In this document: positions 47,084 to 57,540 of the stretch, one piece after another
How positions within the stretch are numbered: position 1 is the first letter of the stretch
Layout: each line of letters starts with the position of its first letter
Source of the DNA: Mangifera indica
Taxonomy: Eukaryota; Streptophyta; Magnoliopsida; Sapindales; Anacardiaceae
NCBI RefSeq assembly: GCF_011075055.1
Contig: NC_058149.1
Span: 14,700,449 to 14,764,448, forward strand
Direction of reading: 5' to 3'
DNA: 64,000 bases
The notes under the pieces: generated by a model
Told to the model about the DNA's origin: nothing
The model's input: only the letters and a program-made list of their open reading frames with translations
Database searches by the model: none
Made by a program: the position numbers and the translations under genes

Positions 47084-50000
47084 TTAGTCAATTTTCACCG
47101 ATGAGTAAATGAGCCTAGTGAACCAAAAGCACGCATAAAACCCAATGGTACCGGTTAGGACAAAAAATGCATAAGAAGCAATCAGCATGTATCCAAAGTA
47201 TAGTATCCCGGAAACCAGCTTGGTGATTTCAAGCTTTGTGAAGAAGTAGAATGTAGCATAAAGGAAGAGGTACAGTGCTGAGGAGCCTGAGGTAAGATAT
47301 GACCTCCACCACCAAAGGTAGTCCTCACTGCACAACTGGAAGTAGCAGAGCACGATGGTTATTTCAGCACAGGTAACAACGAGGATACAGAATACCAAGA
47401 AGAGGAAGCCGAAGATGTAGTAAAATTGATTCAGCCAGATTGAGGTAAGGATGAAGAAGAGTTCGATGAAAACAGCTCCAAATGGAAGGATTCCTCCAAT
47501 TAGAATTGAGAAGATTGGGTTCATGTACCAGGCCTGCTCTGGGATTTGCCGTGGGATTTTATTCGTTTTGACAGGATCCTCAATGGCTGCCTTCTTGAAA
47601 CCAACATAACTACCGACATATACAAGTGGAAGTGATATACCAAACCATAAGATGATCAGAGCAAACATTGTCCCAAATGGCACAGCTCCTGATGATTTCT
47701 GGCCCCAAATGAGAGCATTCAAGATAAAGAAAATGGCAGAGACAATTCCAGGGAACATGACTGCAGTTCTAAAAGCTGTTTTCTTCCAGTCTGATCCTTT
47801 GAACATTTTGTACAGACGAGCTGAGGCATAACCAGCAAAAAGGCCCATAAAGACCCAAAGAAGGAGCATGGCTGTCATGAGCCCACCTCGGTTTGAAGGG
47901 GAGAGGAAGCCAAGAATGGCAAAGATCATAGTAACAAGTAACATTCCAAAGAATTGAACACCTGTTCCAACATAGACACACAGCAGATCAGAATTGCTGG
48001 GGGGCCTGAAAACATCACCATGGACGAGTTTCCATCCTGTCTCTTCTTGAGCTTCTTCCTGGGTCTCAAGTTCATTGTACTTAGAAATGTCACGGTATAG
48101 TGTCCGTAGCATTATCATAGCCACCATGCCAGAAAGGAAGAGAACTATCATCAAAGAATTGACAATAGAAAACCAGTGTATTTGGTCATCATTCATGAGA
48201 AGATATGCATCCCATCTTGAAGCCCACTTCACATCGCTTTCCTGTAAGGTAGATAACAGTACAATTAACAGATGAGAATGTATAGATATCAAATTGTTAG
48301 AAAGGAGTACATCATTCTCTGCCACTGACATTTCAGTCGATGAGACATGGGAATGATTTAATAAATAAAATTAAGCTCAGCAATCTTTTCTGCCAGGATA
48401 GTCCAGATTAAAAGGAAACACAGATTTCCTAACTCATGCTGAGTGTTATGAGCCAAATTTTGATCCTCAAGTGGCTGAGAAAAAAGAATTAATGCCATTT
48501 ACAGTTAAAAAGTTCAACAAGAGAAACAAACCTGGAACTCAACATCATACGTGAATATAATTTCTTTGTTCTCTGCAACTTCTTGAGGAGAGTTGGAATT
48601 AACAACTGTGTGTTTGGCATGAGGATCACATGTTGTTAAACGAACCTTGTCATTCCATTTGCCTTCATATTCGTGTTTTACACTGCAAATTACAGAGGTA
48701 TATCATCATAAATAATATCAACATAAGTATAACAGTGAACAGTAAACAACAAGAAAACCCAGAACTGACCTGAATGGTCTAACCTCAAATCCCACAATTC
48801 TTGCAGAGTCAGTCTGCAAATCTTTGTGATACTTGACAGTAAATGCTAAATGGTTGTGGATAAAATACTTTTCATCCTTAGTCTGTTTTAATCATACAAA
48901 AATAAGCAGAAAGTGGGGCCTTAAAAGAAAAAAGAAAAAAGAAAAAGGAGCTTCACAGCTGATAAATAAAGGACATACCCCACTATATTGGCCTTTCAGA
49001 CCAACATGAAAGCCGAGCTGATAAATAGTTGGAGATTCCTGATCTATCCTTCTTATAGGTACAACCAGAGGAAGGTTATCAAGGATCCTGTATTATGCGT
49101 AACAGATTGTTAGAATAGCAATTTCAACACAAATCTCAATTCAATATGAAGCTATATTCAGATATCTAAGTAAATCAGTCCCATACATGTTGACACGATA
49201 CTCATCATCAATCTTCTCCTTGAATTCCTTTGCAGTTTTGGCATCAAGCACAATCCGACAAACAACATTGCACATTTGTGGTTCCCTCATTTTAAACTGC
49301 ATAATTTTGACCCAATAAAAATTCCAGTAACCATAAAATGAAGCACTGCCTTAGACACATGTAGTTTCAGTAGAAACTAACCACGTAAGGAGAGTTCTCA
49401 ATGCGATCACCACGAAGTACTTCCCCAAGATTCTCTGCACTGTCCACTATTTTTTTTGGCGGACAGTAAGGAATGGAATAATAAGAGTAAGGAAGCTGGG
49501 TCTTTGTAGAGGTCAATTTGTTTACTTTCACCTTCAACTCATCTCCCTGCATCCGAAACAAAATAAAACTTCAATCACAGCCATTATCCAATGAATTCTT
49601 ATTGACATTAGGCGAATATCAAGAATTCATAATCTCAACAAAAAAATAATAATAATAACTCAACGAGTTTTCGTACACAAATCTCACATCAACTAATAAT
49701 AACTTAACGACTTTTCGTACACAATCCAAATATTTTTCACATCAACTAATAATCGAACATCATTTTGGCCGGCATTATAGATTCACAGATAACACACGAC
49801 TTTTCGTACACCAACAACGAAAGCTCTTAAAAGTCATTTCAACTGTTACTAAATGGCAAGAAATTGACCCTAGAAAGACCTGGAAATTACAAATTCAGAT
49901 AAGCTTGCTACCGCAATATCGAAACACGTCGAACCACAACCATGACAAGGAAGTAGAAAACAAAGAAAGTGACTATTCACCATATCTATCATCAATCAAT

Positions 50001-50272
50001 AGTTTTCACTTTCACAAACAGAATATCAATAAATTCTTAAAACCTAAAATGATTTCCATGCAAGCAACCAAATCATTGACAATTAAAACGAATCTAAAAG
50101 AATCGATTCAGATCAGACAATATCAAGAGAGAAATCAACGATGAAAGTTGACCTTGAGAAAGTCTTCGGGAGCGACACCAGGTAGGTAGAAGCAGAAGGA
50201 GCCACGGATGAGATTGAGAAGCAGAAGAAGAAGTGCAGCCGCGACCGTCGTGGATCTTCTTCGAAAATCCAT
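47084..50272 (-). CDS. TMN9: Transmembrane 9 superfamily member (TMN/EMP70)
   Basis: Seven exons, minus strand: 50153-50272, 49382-49546, 49187-49296, 48979-49087, 48770-48882, 48532-48682, 47084-48241; 641 residues, the family's normal size. It has a cleavable signal ([19 protein letters not shown]), then [15 protein letters not shown], a lumenal domain ([33 protein letters not shown]), and nine hydrophobic segments in the last exon. The exon's final part has [20 protein letters not shown] and ends with VKID, fitting the KXD/E motif that keeps plant TMNs in the Golgi. TM9 proteins act in endomembrane sorting of membrane proteins. It is closest in feel to TMN8/TMN9. The long GAA..SDVKW exon also reads open into intron 6 upstream, but the ACAG acceptor at 48242 sets the boundary. 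Confidence 0.93.
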
Positions 50273-50423
50273 GGCGTTTGTTTGATTGGATGTCTGTTGC
50301 TAGAGAAAGGAGATCTGTTGTGCTTATAAATGAAAGAAGGGAGCAAAGCCGGGGCTGGACTGCACTGAACACTAGATCGGACTATTCGGTACGGTGAACT
50401 TTCATGATCTCCTCTGATTTTGC

Positions 50424-50434
50424 CACGTAACGTG
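50424..50434. promoter_or_regulatory. CACGTAACGTG, paired ACGT cores upstream of TMN
   Basis: Two opposed ACGT cores in 11 bases, about 150 bases upstream of the TMN ATG. ACGT cores bind plant bZIP factors; the function here is inferred. Confidence 0.3.
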
Positions 50435-50530
50435 TCTTAGTCAACTTCTTTTAATCGTGTGCGTACACCTAATTAGCCAGTCTGTATGGAATGAAGTTCT
50501 ATTGTGCTAGTTTTTAATTAGTGGACCCAA

Positions 50531-50606
50531 TTGGGCCTTACAAAGCCCATCAAGCGTCTCTTCTACTCTTGGATTATAGTTCGTTGGGCCCAACCTAATT
50601 GGGCTG
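50531..50606. promoter_or_regulatory. Cluster of TGGGCY (site II) elements upstream of TMN
   Basis: TGGGCC at 50532, its complement around 50544-50549, TGGGCCCA at 50585 and TGGGCT at 50600: four within 75 bases, 260-330 bases upstream of the TMN start. Site II motifs are TCP-factor targets in many plant housekeeping promoters. Confidence 0.45.
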
Positions 50607-50636
50607 TATTCTTCTTTAGAATCTTATCAGTAACAA

Positions 50637-50640
<4 letters not shown>

Positions 50641-50672
<32 letters not shown>
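50641..50672. repeat. (AT)16 microsatellite
   Basis: Uninterrupted AT dinucleotides in the TMN upstream region. Confidence 0.95.
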
Positions 50673-50677
<5 letters not shown>

Positions 50678-51089
50678 ATTAGATTCGATTCAAACTGAGT
50701 TGAAAAAAAGCATAGTTCAAGATAATGAGTTAAAATTTAATTTAATTTGAAAATAATTTAATTTTAAATTCAATCTAATCAACTTCAGTTAGAATATACT
50801 AATCAGTTTGAACTTGATTTGTTTTATAAAAATGAATCAAATACTTGGCTTGAACTGAACTTATTTGACCTGACTTCCTTACAAATATAAATTAGAATGT
50901 TGTTTGCCTTCTTCAAACTCCAATAGAGTGAAAAAAAAAAAAAAAAAGATTATATTGTTCCACTAATAATGTTCATGTCCACAACCGCATTAGGTTTTCT
51001 TATTAATTTTAATGTTATAAGATACTGAAAATATAACCACATATTTATATTGATTTTAGGACAACATAATTACAAATAGAACCCTAAAT

Positions 51090-51385
51090 TTTAGAGGTTT
51101 GATATGGGCTGAATCAACGAAATTTGAGCTATAATTTCAACTTAGCAACTTAATTTGTGTTTGGTTTGATTTAAGTTAAATTTGAGTTAGAGTTTCAATT
51201 CGATAATTTAATTTAAGTTCAATTTAAATTTTTTTCTAACGGTATTATTTATTATGTCAGTGATATTATTCATCCCACCAATAATTTTTTTACAACATTT
51301 TTGACTAATTCGAATAAGATCGAATTGATCATTATAAATTTGAATCAAACTATATTCAAATTCAATTCAATTTGTGTCTAGATCT
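51090..51385. repeat. Dispersed AT-rich repeat copy
   Basis: GGGCTGAATCAACGAAATTTG start, AATTTCAACTTAGCAACTTAA, ATTATTTATTATGTCAGTGA, TTTTTGACTAATTCGAATAAG and TTGATCATTATAAATTTGAA in the same order as the copies near 24415, 34000 and 54370. Confidence 0.6.
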
Positions 51386-54369
51386 ATTAAATATAAGGGA
51401 CTATGCCTCACAATGACTCCGAACCGACCTTACCGGGATATATATCCTTTAGGCATGTTGGGTCTCTACACCCCAACAACAGATATGAATGATGCCTGGT
51501 ATGGTAAGTCAACTTGTGATCTCATATATACTTTGTCGTTGTTTGTGTGAAAGGACGGCATGTTAAAAGATCACTTTGAGAGTTGCATGAGATTAAAGTG
51601 TGATAGAATCAACACTGCACAGCCCGCTTAGTTGCTTTCATGATGGAGGCAAGACGGGAAAGTTTTTTGTTGGGATGTTAATGGCAATATCTGCAGAAAA
51701 GGCGATGCGAATTTCAGTTTGCCATGCATGCATGCTTGCTTTAGAGCTAAGTGCAGAATCGCCTAAAAACGATCGAGCTAGCTGCTCGGCCATTGGCACA
51801 CTTACGCGGCCTTCCCTGTCTCGGCATTGTTGGCATCATTGAGCCAGCTAGCTGCCACCAGCTCCAACAGTTGAAAGGAAGTATGTAGTCTTATTTTATT
51901 TACAGGGAACTTAAAGCTTTGCTTTTTTTTATGGTGAGGCTATGCCCTAGACCAACTTTAAACCAAATTATAATTCTATTGCAAACACAGTTCACCCTAG
52001 ATATAGAGTCTTTCCTCATCATCTTGCTCAAAGCTTATGAATTTGATATTTAATTTAGGTTAGATTCGATCTGAGTTAAAATTAATTAAAGTCTGACTCA
52101 AGATAAGTTTGAATAAAAAAGAGTCAGTTTAAAATTGATTTAAATCCAAAAGAGTTGATTCGAGATTGATAAATTGAGACTCATTTTGAAATCAATATTT
52201 TTAACTTTACATACAATATAAGTTAAATTAAACTCGAATATTTGGATCATTTTAAACAAAACTCATTTAATTGAAATCAAATCCAAACTCAAATAACTCA
52301 TATCGAATCTAACTCTAACGTATAAATCTAATTTGACTAATCTTTCAATATAAGTTAACTTAGGTTTTGTGACGTACCAACTTGTTACAATCAAGTATTA
52401 CTAACAATTAGGAATGAACTAAGTTAAGTCAAGTTCAAATTAAACTCGATTTGAAAGAATGGAGCTTAAGTCTAGGCTCAAGCTCTACGAACTCCTTTCA
52501 AATTAGTTCGAGCTTAACTCAACTAAGAGGAGTCGAGTTCAAATTCAATTACAGTACTAAACTGAACTTAAATTATGCTCAATGCGATACTATAATCAAA
52601 CCAAAATTGATTAAAATGATATCATTTTTCGGTGTATAAATCAAAACGATATTATTTTAGTTTATTTGTATCGAACTTTTTCAAGTTTGCAAATTAGGCA
52701 AGTTGAATACCCCTGAACTCCTTGATCTTGACATTACAAAATTCTTATGCTCGAGCTCAAGCTTTCCTCATCAATTTGACTTAAATCCACCCTGCTAAGA
52801 ATCTATCCTTATACATTCAATTCAATTTGGGTTAATTTGATTAGGAAATTAAGTGGTGTGTACCTCACTGACTCTGGAAATGCAAATTTAATTTATTTCT
52901 TAATATTTTTTTTTTTTAATTTTTCAATTTTATAGACATGGGTATCTTCCACAGATACTTGGTTGGTGTAAAATGAGAGAAATGGGAAGCAAAAGATGAT
53001 GAAATATGAGTTAGTAGGTTGTACATACAATCCTGTCTAGCTTTAAGAGCATAAAACCTGGAGAGAATCTAGAACTTGTAAACCCCAAAACACCCACCAC
53101 TGTCACTCAAAATTTGGAACATATTCTAAGAACCCAATTAATTTTGGCCATAAAGGGAGCTTACTTGGTCCCCCATTTTCCCCATAACTTGCCAACCAAA
53201 GCACACTATCGTCCATTATGACTCTTGGGACCCAATCCTCTTCTTCCTCTCCTTCATCATTTATTTTTGATGGCTTCCCCTCACGCCTATTTCTTTCAAC
53301 TATACCTTTATTTCTCCTCAACCCCACACTTACAAATCATTCTCAACACACACACACATAAAAACTAACATTTGTAGTATTGCTAAAAAAAAATTGAGTA
53401 GTATGACACATATAAACCGTGGGTATTTATGAATATAAATAAATTGATGTGTTATTATGTGATTAGAATTAAACTTGAGTTGAGTCAGCTCGGCTTAAGA
53501 AAGATCAATTTTTTGCATGTGTCGAGCACAAGACAAGGTTCTTGGCTCATCTAGATATTGAGATAAACTTAAGTTAGGGAAGTTTGACTTGCTCTAACTT
53601 GCGAGTCGAGCTTAAGGATTGTCAAAATGATATCTTTTTTACATTGTTAAAACAACATGGTTTTAAGGATTGAAAAATGACGTTATTCTGAAAATTAAAA
53701 TGATTTTGTGTTGTCCATTATTAAAATGAGTTATGAATTCAAGTACACAAATGAGTCACAAATATGATTCAAGCATCTAACTTTTGCCCCGAGTCAAGAA
53801 TGAACTTCTTCTCTAAATCCTATCTCAACAAATTCAAACCAAGGTCAAGTCATTCTATTATGAATTTGAGTCAAGTTTGAGTCAACCCATGTCTAGGTTT
53901 AACTTGATGATATATCAATTTATTTATACATATTAATACTCACAGTTAATGCATAAAATATGTATTATCAAAAACAAATATAACAAGTGTATATCAAGTA
54001 TTCGATAATGTAACATTATCATATAGGTAATAATAGGTAATATATATATATAAAAGTTAAAGTCTACCTATGTTAATAATTCTTGCTTTTCTGAAGATTC
54101 AAAGGGAAAAGACTTATTAATGTGTATGGATGATTAGAGACGAAAATCACATTGAAGAGAAGAAAGTTGAGTGGTGGTAGAATTACAGGAATCTGGGGGT
54201 AAAGGTTGACAAGTAGCTGAATGGGACAATAATGAGGCAGCTGTAAAGGATGAATAAAAAGAGCTATGGTCCAACTCATATTTATCACCCAATTAAGTGC
54301 ACATGTACAAACCAGGTCCCTCTCCTTCCCCCACTTCTCTCTGCCCACCTACCTAGCTCTCAGGGACTG

Positions 54370-54660
54370 GTTTTGGGACTAGAGTTCGATTTGAACTAAA
54401 TTGGTATTCGGCTTTATTCAATTTGATAGTTTAGATTGAGTTTAATACGCATCCCTCTCGAGCATTATTATTTATTTTATTGGTAATATTATTCATCTTA
54501 TTGAAAATATTATTTTTGTTAATGATCTTTCATAATATTTTTTGTCAGTTCAAATGAGTTCAAGATTGAACTAGAATTGATCATTTATGATTTGAATTAA
54601 ACTCAAGCCAGTTCATATTCAGGTTCAACTAGACTCGAATCTAGCGTTAACCAGGACTAC
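54370..54660. repeat. Dispersed AT-rich repeat copy
   Basis: GGGACTAGAGTTCGATTTGA start, ATTATTTATTTTATTGGTAA, TTTTGTCAGTTCAAATGAG, TTGATCATTTATGATTTGAA and AACTCAAGCCAGTTCATATT. One of the most complete copies. Confidence 0.65.
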
Positions 54661-54689
54661 ATTGCACTACACGTTTAGAATTAACTTTT

Positions 54690-54960
54690 CACCTAGCTAG
54701 CCATTGACTCGAATTAATATCCAGCTTGATTCGAACCAAATTCAAGCGAGTTTGATAGCTTGTTTCAAGTTTGACTCAAATACTTCTTCAACAATACTAT
54801 TTATTATTCCATCAATGATATTTTTTATCTTGCCAGAAGACACTATTTATCCATGATACTATTTATCACGCCATCGACTTCCAATGATATCTCCAACCGG
54901 TTATTTAGGATTTAAACCTAACTCGAACCAGCCCATTTTTGGGTCCCTTTAGCTTGAAAC
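54690..54960. repeat. Dispersed AT-rich repeat copy, adjacent to the previous one
   Basis: CCAGCTTGATTCGAACCAAA start, AACAATACTATTTATTATTC, CCATGATACTATTTATCACG, AATGATATCTCCAACCGGTT, and AACTCGAACCAGCCCATTTT. Same word order and orientation as the 54370 copy. Confidence 0.6.
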
Positions 54961-55025
54961 ACTTCACTGCACTGCACAAAAACATCCAAATATATATAGT
55001 TTAATTCAAGACCTGCTGCTCTGGC

Positions 55026-55047
55026 CATGCATGCATGCATGCATGCA
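55026..55047. repeat. (CATG)n run
   Basis: CATG/GCAT repeated about five times. CATGCATG is also the RY motif bound by B3 factors, but the run is more simply a microsatellite. Confidence 0.85.
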
Positions 55048-56397
55048 CAGAAACTCAACATGTTCTCTTTCTGGGTATTTATTTACTTGAGTTTCCAGTC
55101 AATTTAACTACTGCAATATGCATGGAGGAATCCAGTTATTTTGTACTTAATTAGCTATCTCCATTCCAGTAAATGCTGAATATGAGTGTCTCTCTTTCTT
55201 TGCCGGTCCATTCTGCAACGTTGAAATGAAACTGTGGACCCTTGAGTGAAAATTATTTGTTTTGTATGTTCAATATAACTGGAAAATGCAGTATTATTTA
55301 TTAAATTCAATTATAACCGTGGTTGTATTGAGGAAAATTTCTGATTTATGTAAAATAATTATAATTTAATTTAATTATCTCTTATATATTAGATAAATCG
55401 TCTCTCTAAATTGAACACCCACTTAAAACTTTTTATTAAATTAAAAAAAAAAAAGCCAATCACTACAATCCAGATGAATTTTAGAAGCTTCAAGATCTTA
55501 TATGAATTCAAATCAAAACATCGTTATTTTAACTAGTCAAATAAAGATAATATCGTTTTAATTGATTTTGACTCAATTTGATATTATAATTTAATTTCAA
55601 TCAAACCAAATTCAAACTAATTTAAGAAAAACTGGATTGAATCCACCTATTGTAGTGTCTAGTAATACATGTAGAATCTAAAAGAGGTATACTCTCATTT
55701 CAAAAACTATAGATAGAACTGCCTTTTTGGTGGAAACTTTTATTTATTAATAATTTTATATTCGTAGTCTTTCTCTCAACAGATAGATAAATGTACTAGG
55801 TAATATATTTCTATTCTATATGCTGCCTGCCTGCAATTGGATGCAAAAGAAGCCCTACATTGTTCATTATGGCTTTCTATTCAATGACATATCAAATTGA
55901 GAAAGATCTTGATTTCAATTTTTCATAAATTTATTTCATGCCATGCTTTCTTATAGCTTTATGATGGGAACATGAAGCCCCTTAAATTTAATACCGATCA
56001 CTCACCCATTGCATGCAATTTTTTCAGGGTGGAATGACTACTTTCCATCCAGATTTGGATGAAGCGATGATTTTTTATTTTTTAAATTTAAAAAATTTAT
56101 TTGTTCATGTACCATTTTATTTATTACTCTCCTTCATTTATGATGAATTCAAGAAAAAATATCATTGTTAAATTTTTTATCTGAAAAAGTTTAATTCAAA
56201 CGAGTTTAAATTTCAATTTAAAAGTTTTTCATTATCGAAGGATGCTCGAACTTTGAAGATTTATTTTTCCCAGGGCTTGGGAGCAGAAACAAGATCTTTG
56301 GTTCGATCAATTTTAACTCAATGTAGAGTCGATTCAATATTATAGTTAAGTTTGAGCTGATTTAAGTCATGTACAGTGAGATGGAGCCTTTTAAATG

Positions 56398-56406
56398 ACA
56401 CGTGGC
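56398..56406. promoter_or_regulatory. ACACGTGGC G-box/ABRE upstream of the NPY gene
   Basis: Matches the ACACGTGGC ABRE/G-box consensus, about 1.1 kb upstream of the NPY ATG and perhaps 450 bases upstream of its leader. Function inferred. Confidence 0.35.
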
Positions 56407-56657
56407 GAATTATAACAGGTGATCATAGAACCGTAAAATACAGATGCAACGGCGGATCACAGCCAACTTACTAGAGTTTAAAAAGTCAAAAGACAATGCA
56501 ACGCGTCAAACGGGAAAGAAACAAAAGCAAACTAAAAAGAGAAACAAAGCCCAAAACGGAGAATAAAGATGAAAAAAAAGGGCAAAACAGGAAAATAAAA
56601 AAGGTGGCGTGCTTTAAGGGCATAAAAAGCAAAGGAAAGTCCTCTCTGAGCCACCCT

Positions 56658-56659
<2 letters not shown>

Positions 56660-56695
<36 letters not shown>
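56660..56695. repeat. (AC)18 microsatellite
   Basis: Uninterrupted CA dinucleotides in the upstream region of the NPY gene. Confidence 0.95.
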
Positions 56696-56698
<3 letters not shown>

Positions 56699-56819
56699 GG
56701 AAGAAGCGGAAGAAGAAATAGTAGCCCCCTACGCTCGGCCTCACCCCACACTACACATTACATTACATATTTACATTGCCACGAAGAAGCCACGAACACC
56801 CCCACAAAAGGCTTTCATT

Positions 56820-57540
56820 TCTTGACAAGAGTGGAGTGTCAGAGTAGGAGATGGATAGGTAGATAGATGGGACTGGGAGGATTATGATTCATCACGTTTA
56901 TTTTTTGAGATTCGGGAAAGGGAAGGCGAGGAGGGAGTGAGTGATTGGGGTGGAGAAGAGAGAGAAGATCTTCAGCGGATCAAGGTGATTTAAAGCAAAG
57001 GCGGCGAGAATTTATGATTTGATGTGAGATATAGGTAGAGAAAGAGAAAGAAAAGAGAAAGAGTTGTTTGTTCTCTTCTTCTTCTTCTCTTTCTGACGCT
57101 ATATACCTTTTACTTTATTTTTCATTTGTTCATGGTCTTTCTTTACCCCTTAAAGCTTTGTTTTTGTTTGAGGATTTAAGCGTCGTTAAGTATTGTGTAT
57201 TGACTATTGTCATCAGAAAGACTCTTAATCGATTATGGGTTGTAGGAGATGTGATAAGGGAGCTGTTTTTTGATTTTGGAGTCCAGTCTTATGTTAGGAT
57301 AGAGAGGGATAAGAGAGAGAGAAAAAAAGAGAAGCCATTTGTGGTCTGGGTTCTTGGTTTCTTCAACTGGGTTTGTCTTAGTTCGGTGATTAACGGAGAG
57401 AGAAAGGGTTGTAATCCGACAACAAGGAAGGGACTTGATGGGTGGTTTCAGAGAAAGCAGGAGCCTTGTTGTTTATATGCTTTAGTGAAGGTTTTTGCTG
57501 CAGTTTTTTAAAGAAAATTTTAGGGTAGTTTCGGGACAAA
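56820..57540 (+). promoter_or_regulatory. Probable long 5'UTR of the NPY gene, with upstream ATGs
   Basis: A GAGAAGAGAGAGAAG/TTCTTCTTCTTC-rich stretch directly before the NPY ATG, typical of a plant leader. It contains several ATGs (for example 56851, 57015, 57132) and an apparent 147-codon frame (57068-57511) that starts with TTG. That frame's peptide resembles no family, so I treat it as leader. Confidence 0.45.

Larger units (their letters stand above)
50273..56819. other. Large intergenic gap between TMN (left) and NPY (right) promoters
   Basis: About 6.5 kb without a supported gene. It holds many dispersed AT-rich repeat copies (50680-50880, 51090-51385, 52040-52830, 53460-53920, 54370-54660, 54690-54960, 55480-55650, 56150-56380), microsatellites and a GC-richer patch at 51590-51870. 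Short open frames at 53103-53327 and 54073-54348 do not start convincingly and resemble nothing known. Confidence 0.5.

Noticed and set aside
51600..51870. Candidate MIRNA gene (fragment TCATTGAGCCAGC looks slightly like miR397 or miR171)
   Set aside because: Only about eight bases match miR397 and the required complementary arm is not nearby.
53103..53327. 74-codon minus-strand frame (EEEEDWVPRV...)
   Set aside because: Initiates at GTG, lacks a plausible exon partner, and I do not recognise it.
57068..57511. 147-codon frame just before the NPY start codon
   Set aside because: Begins with TTG and lies in the probable leader; peptide unlike any family.
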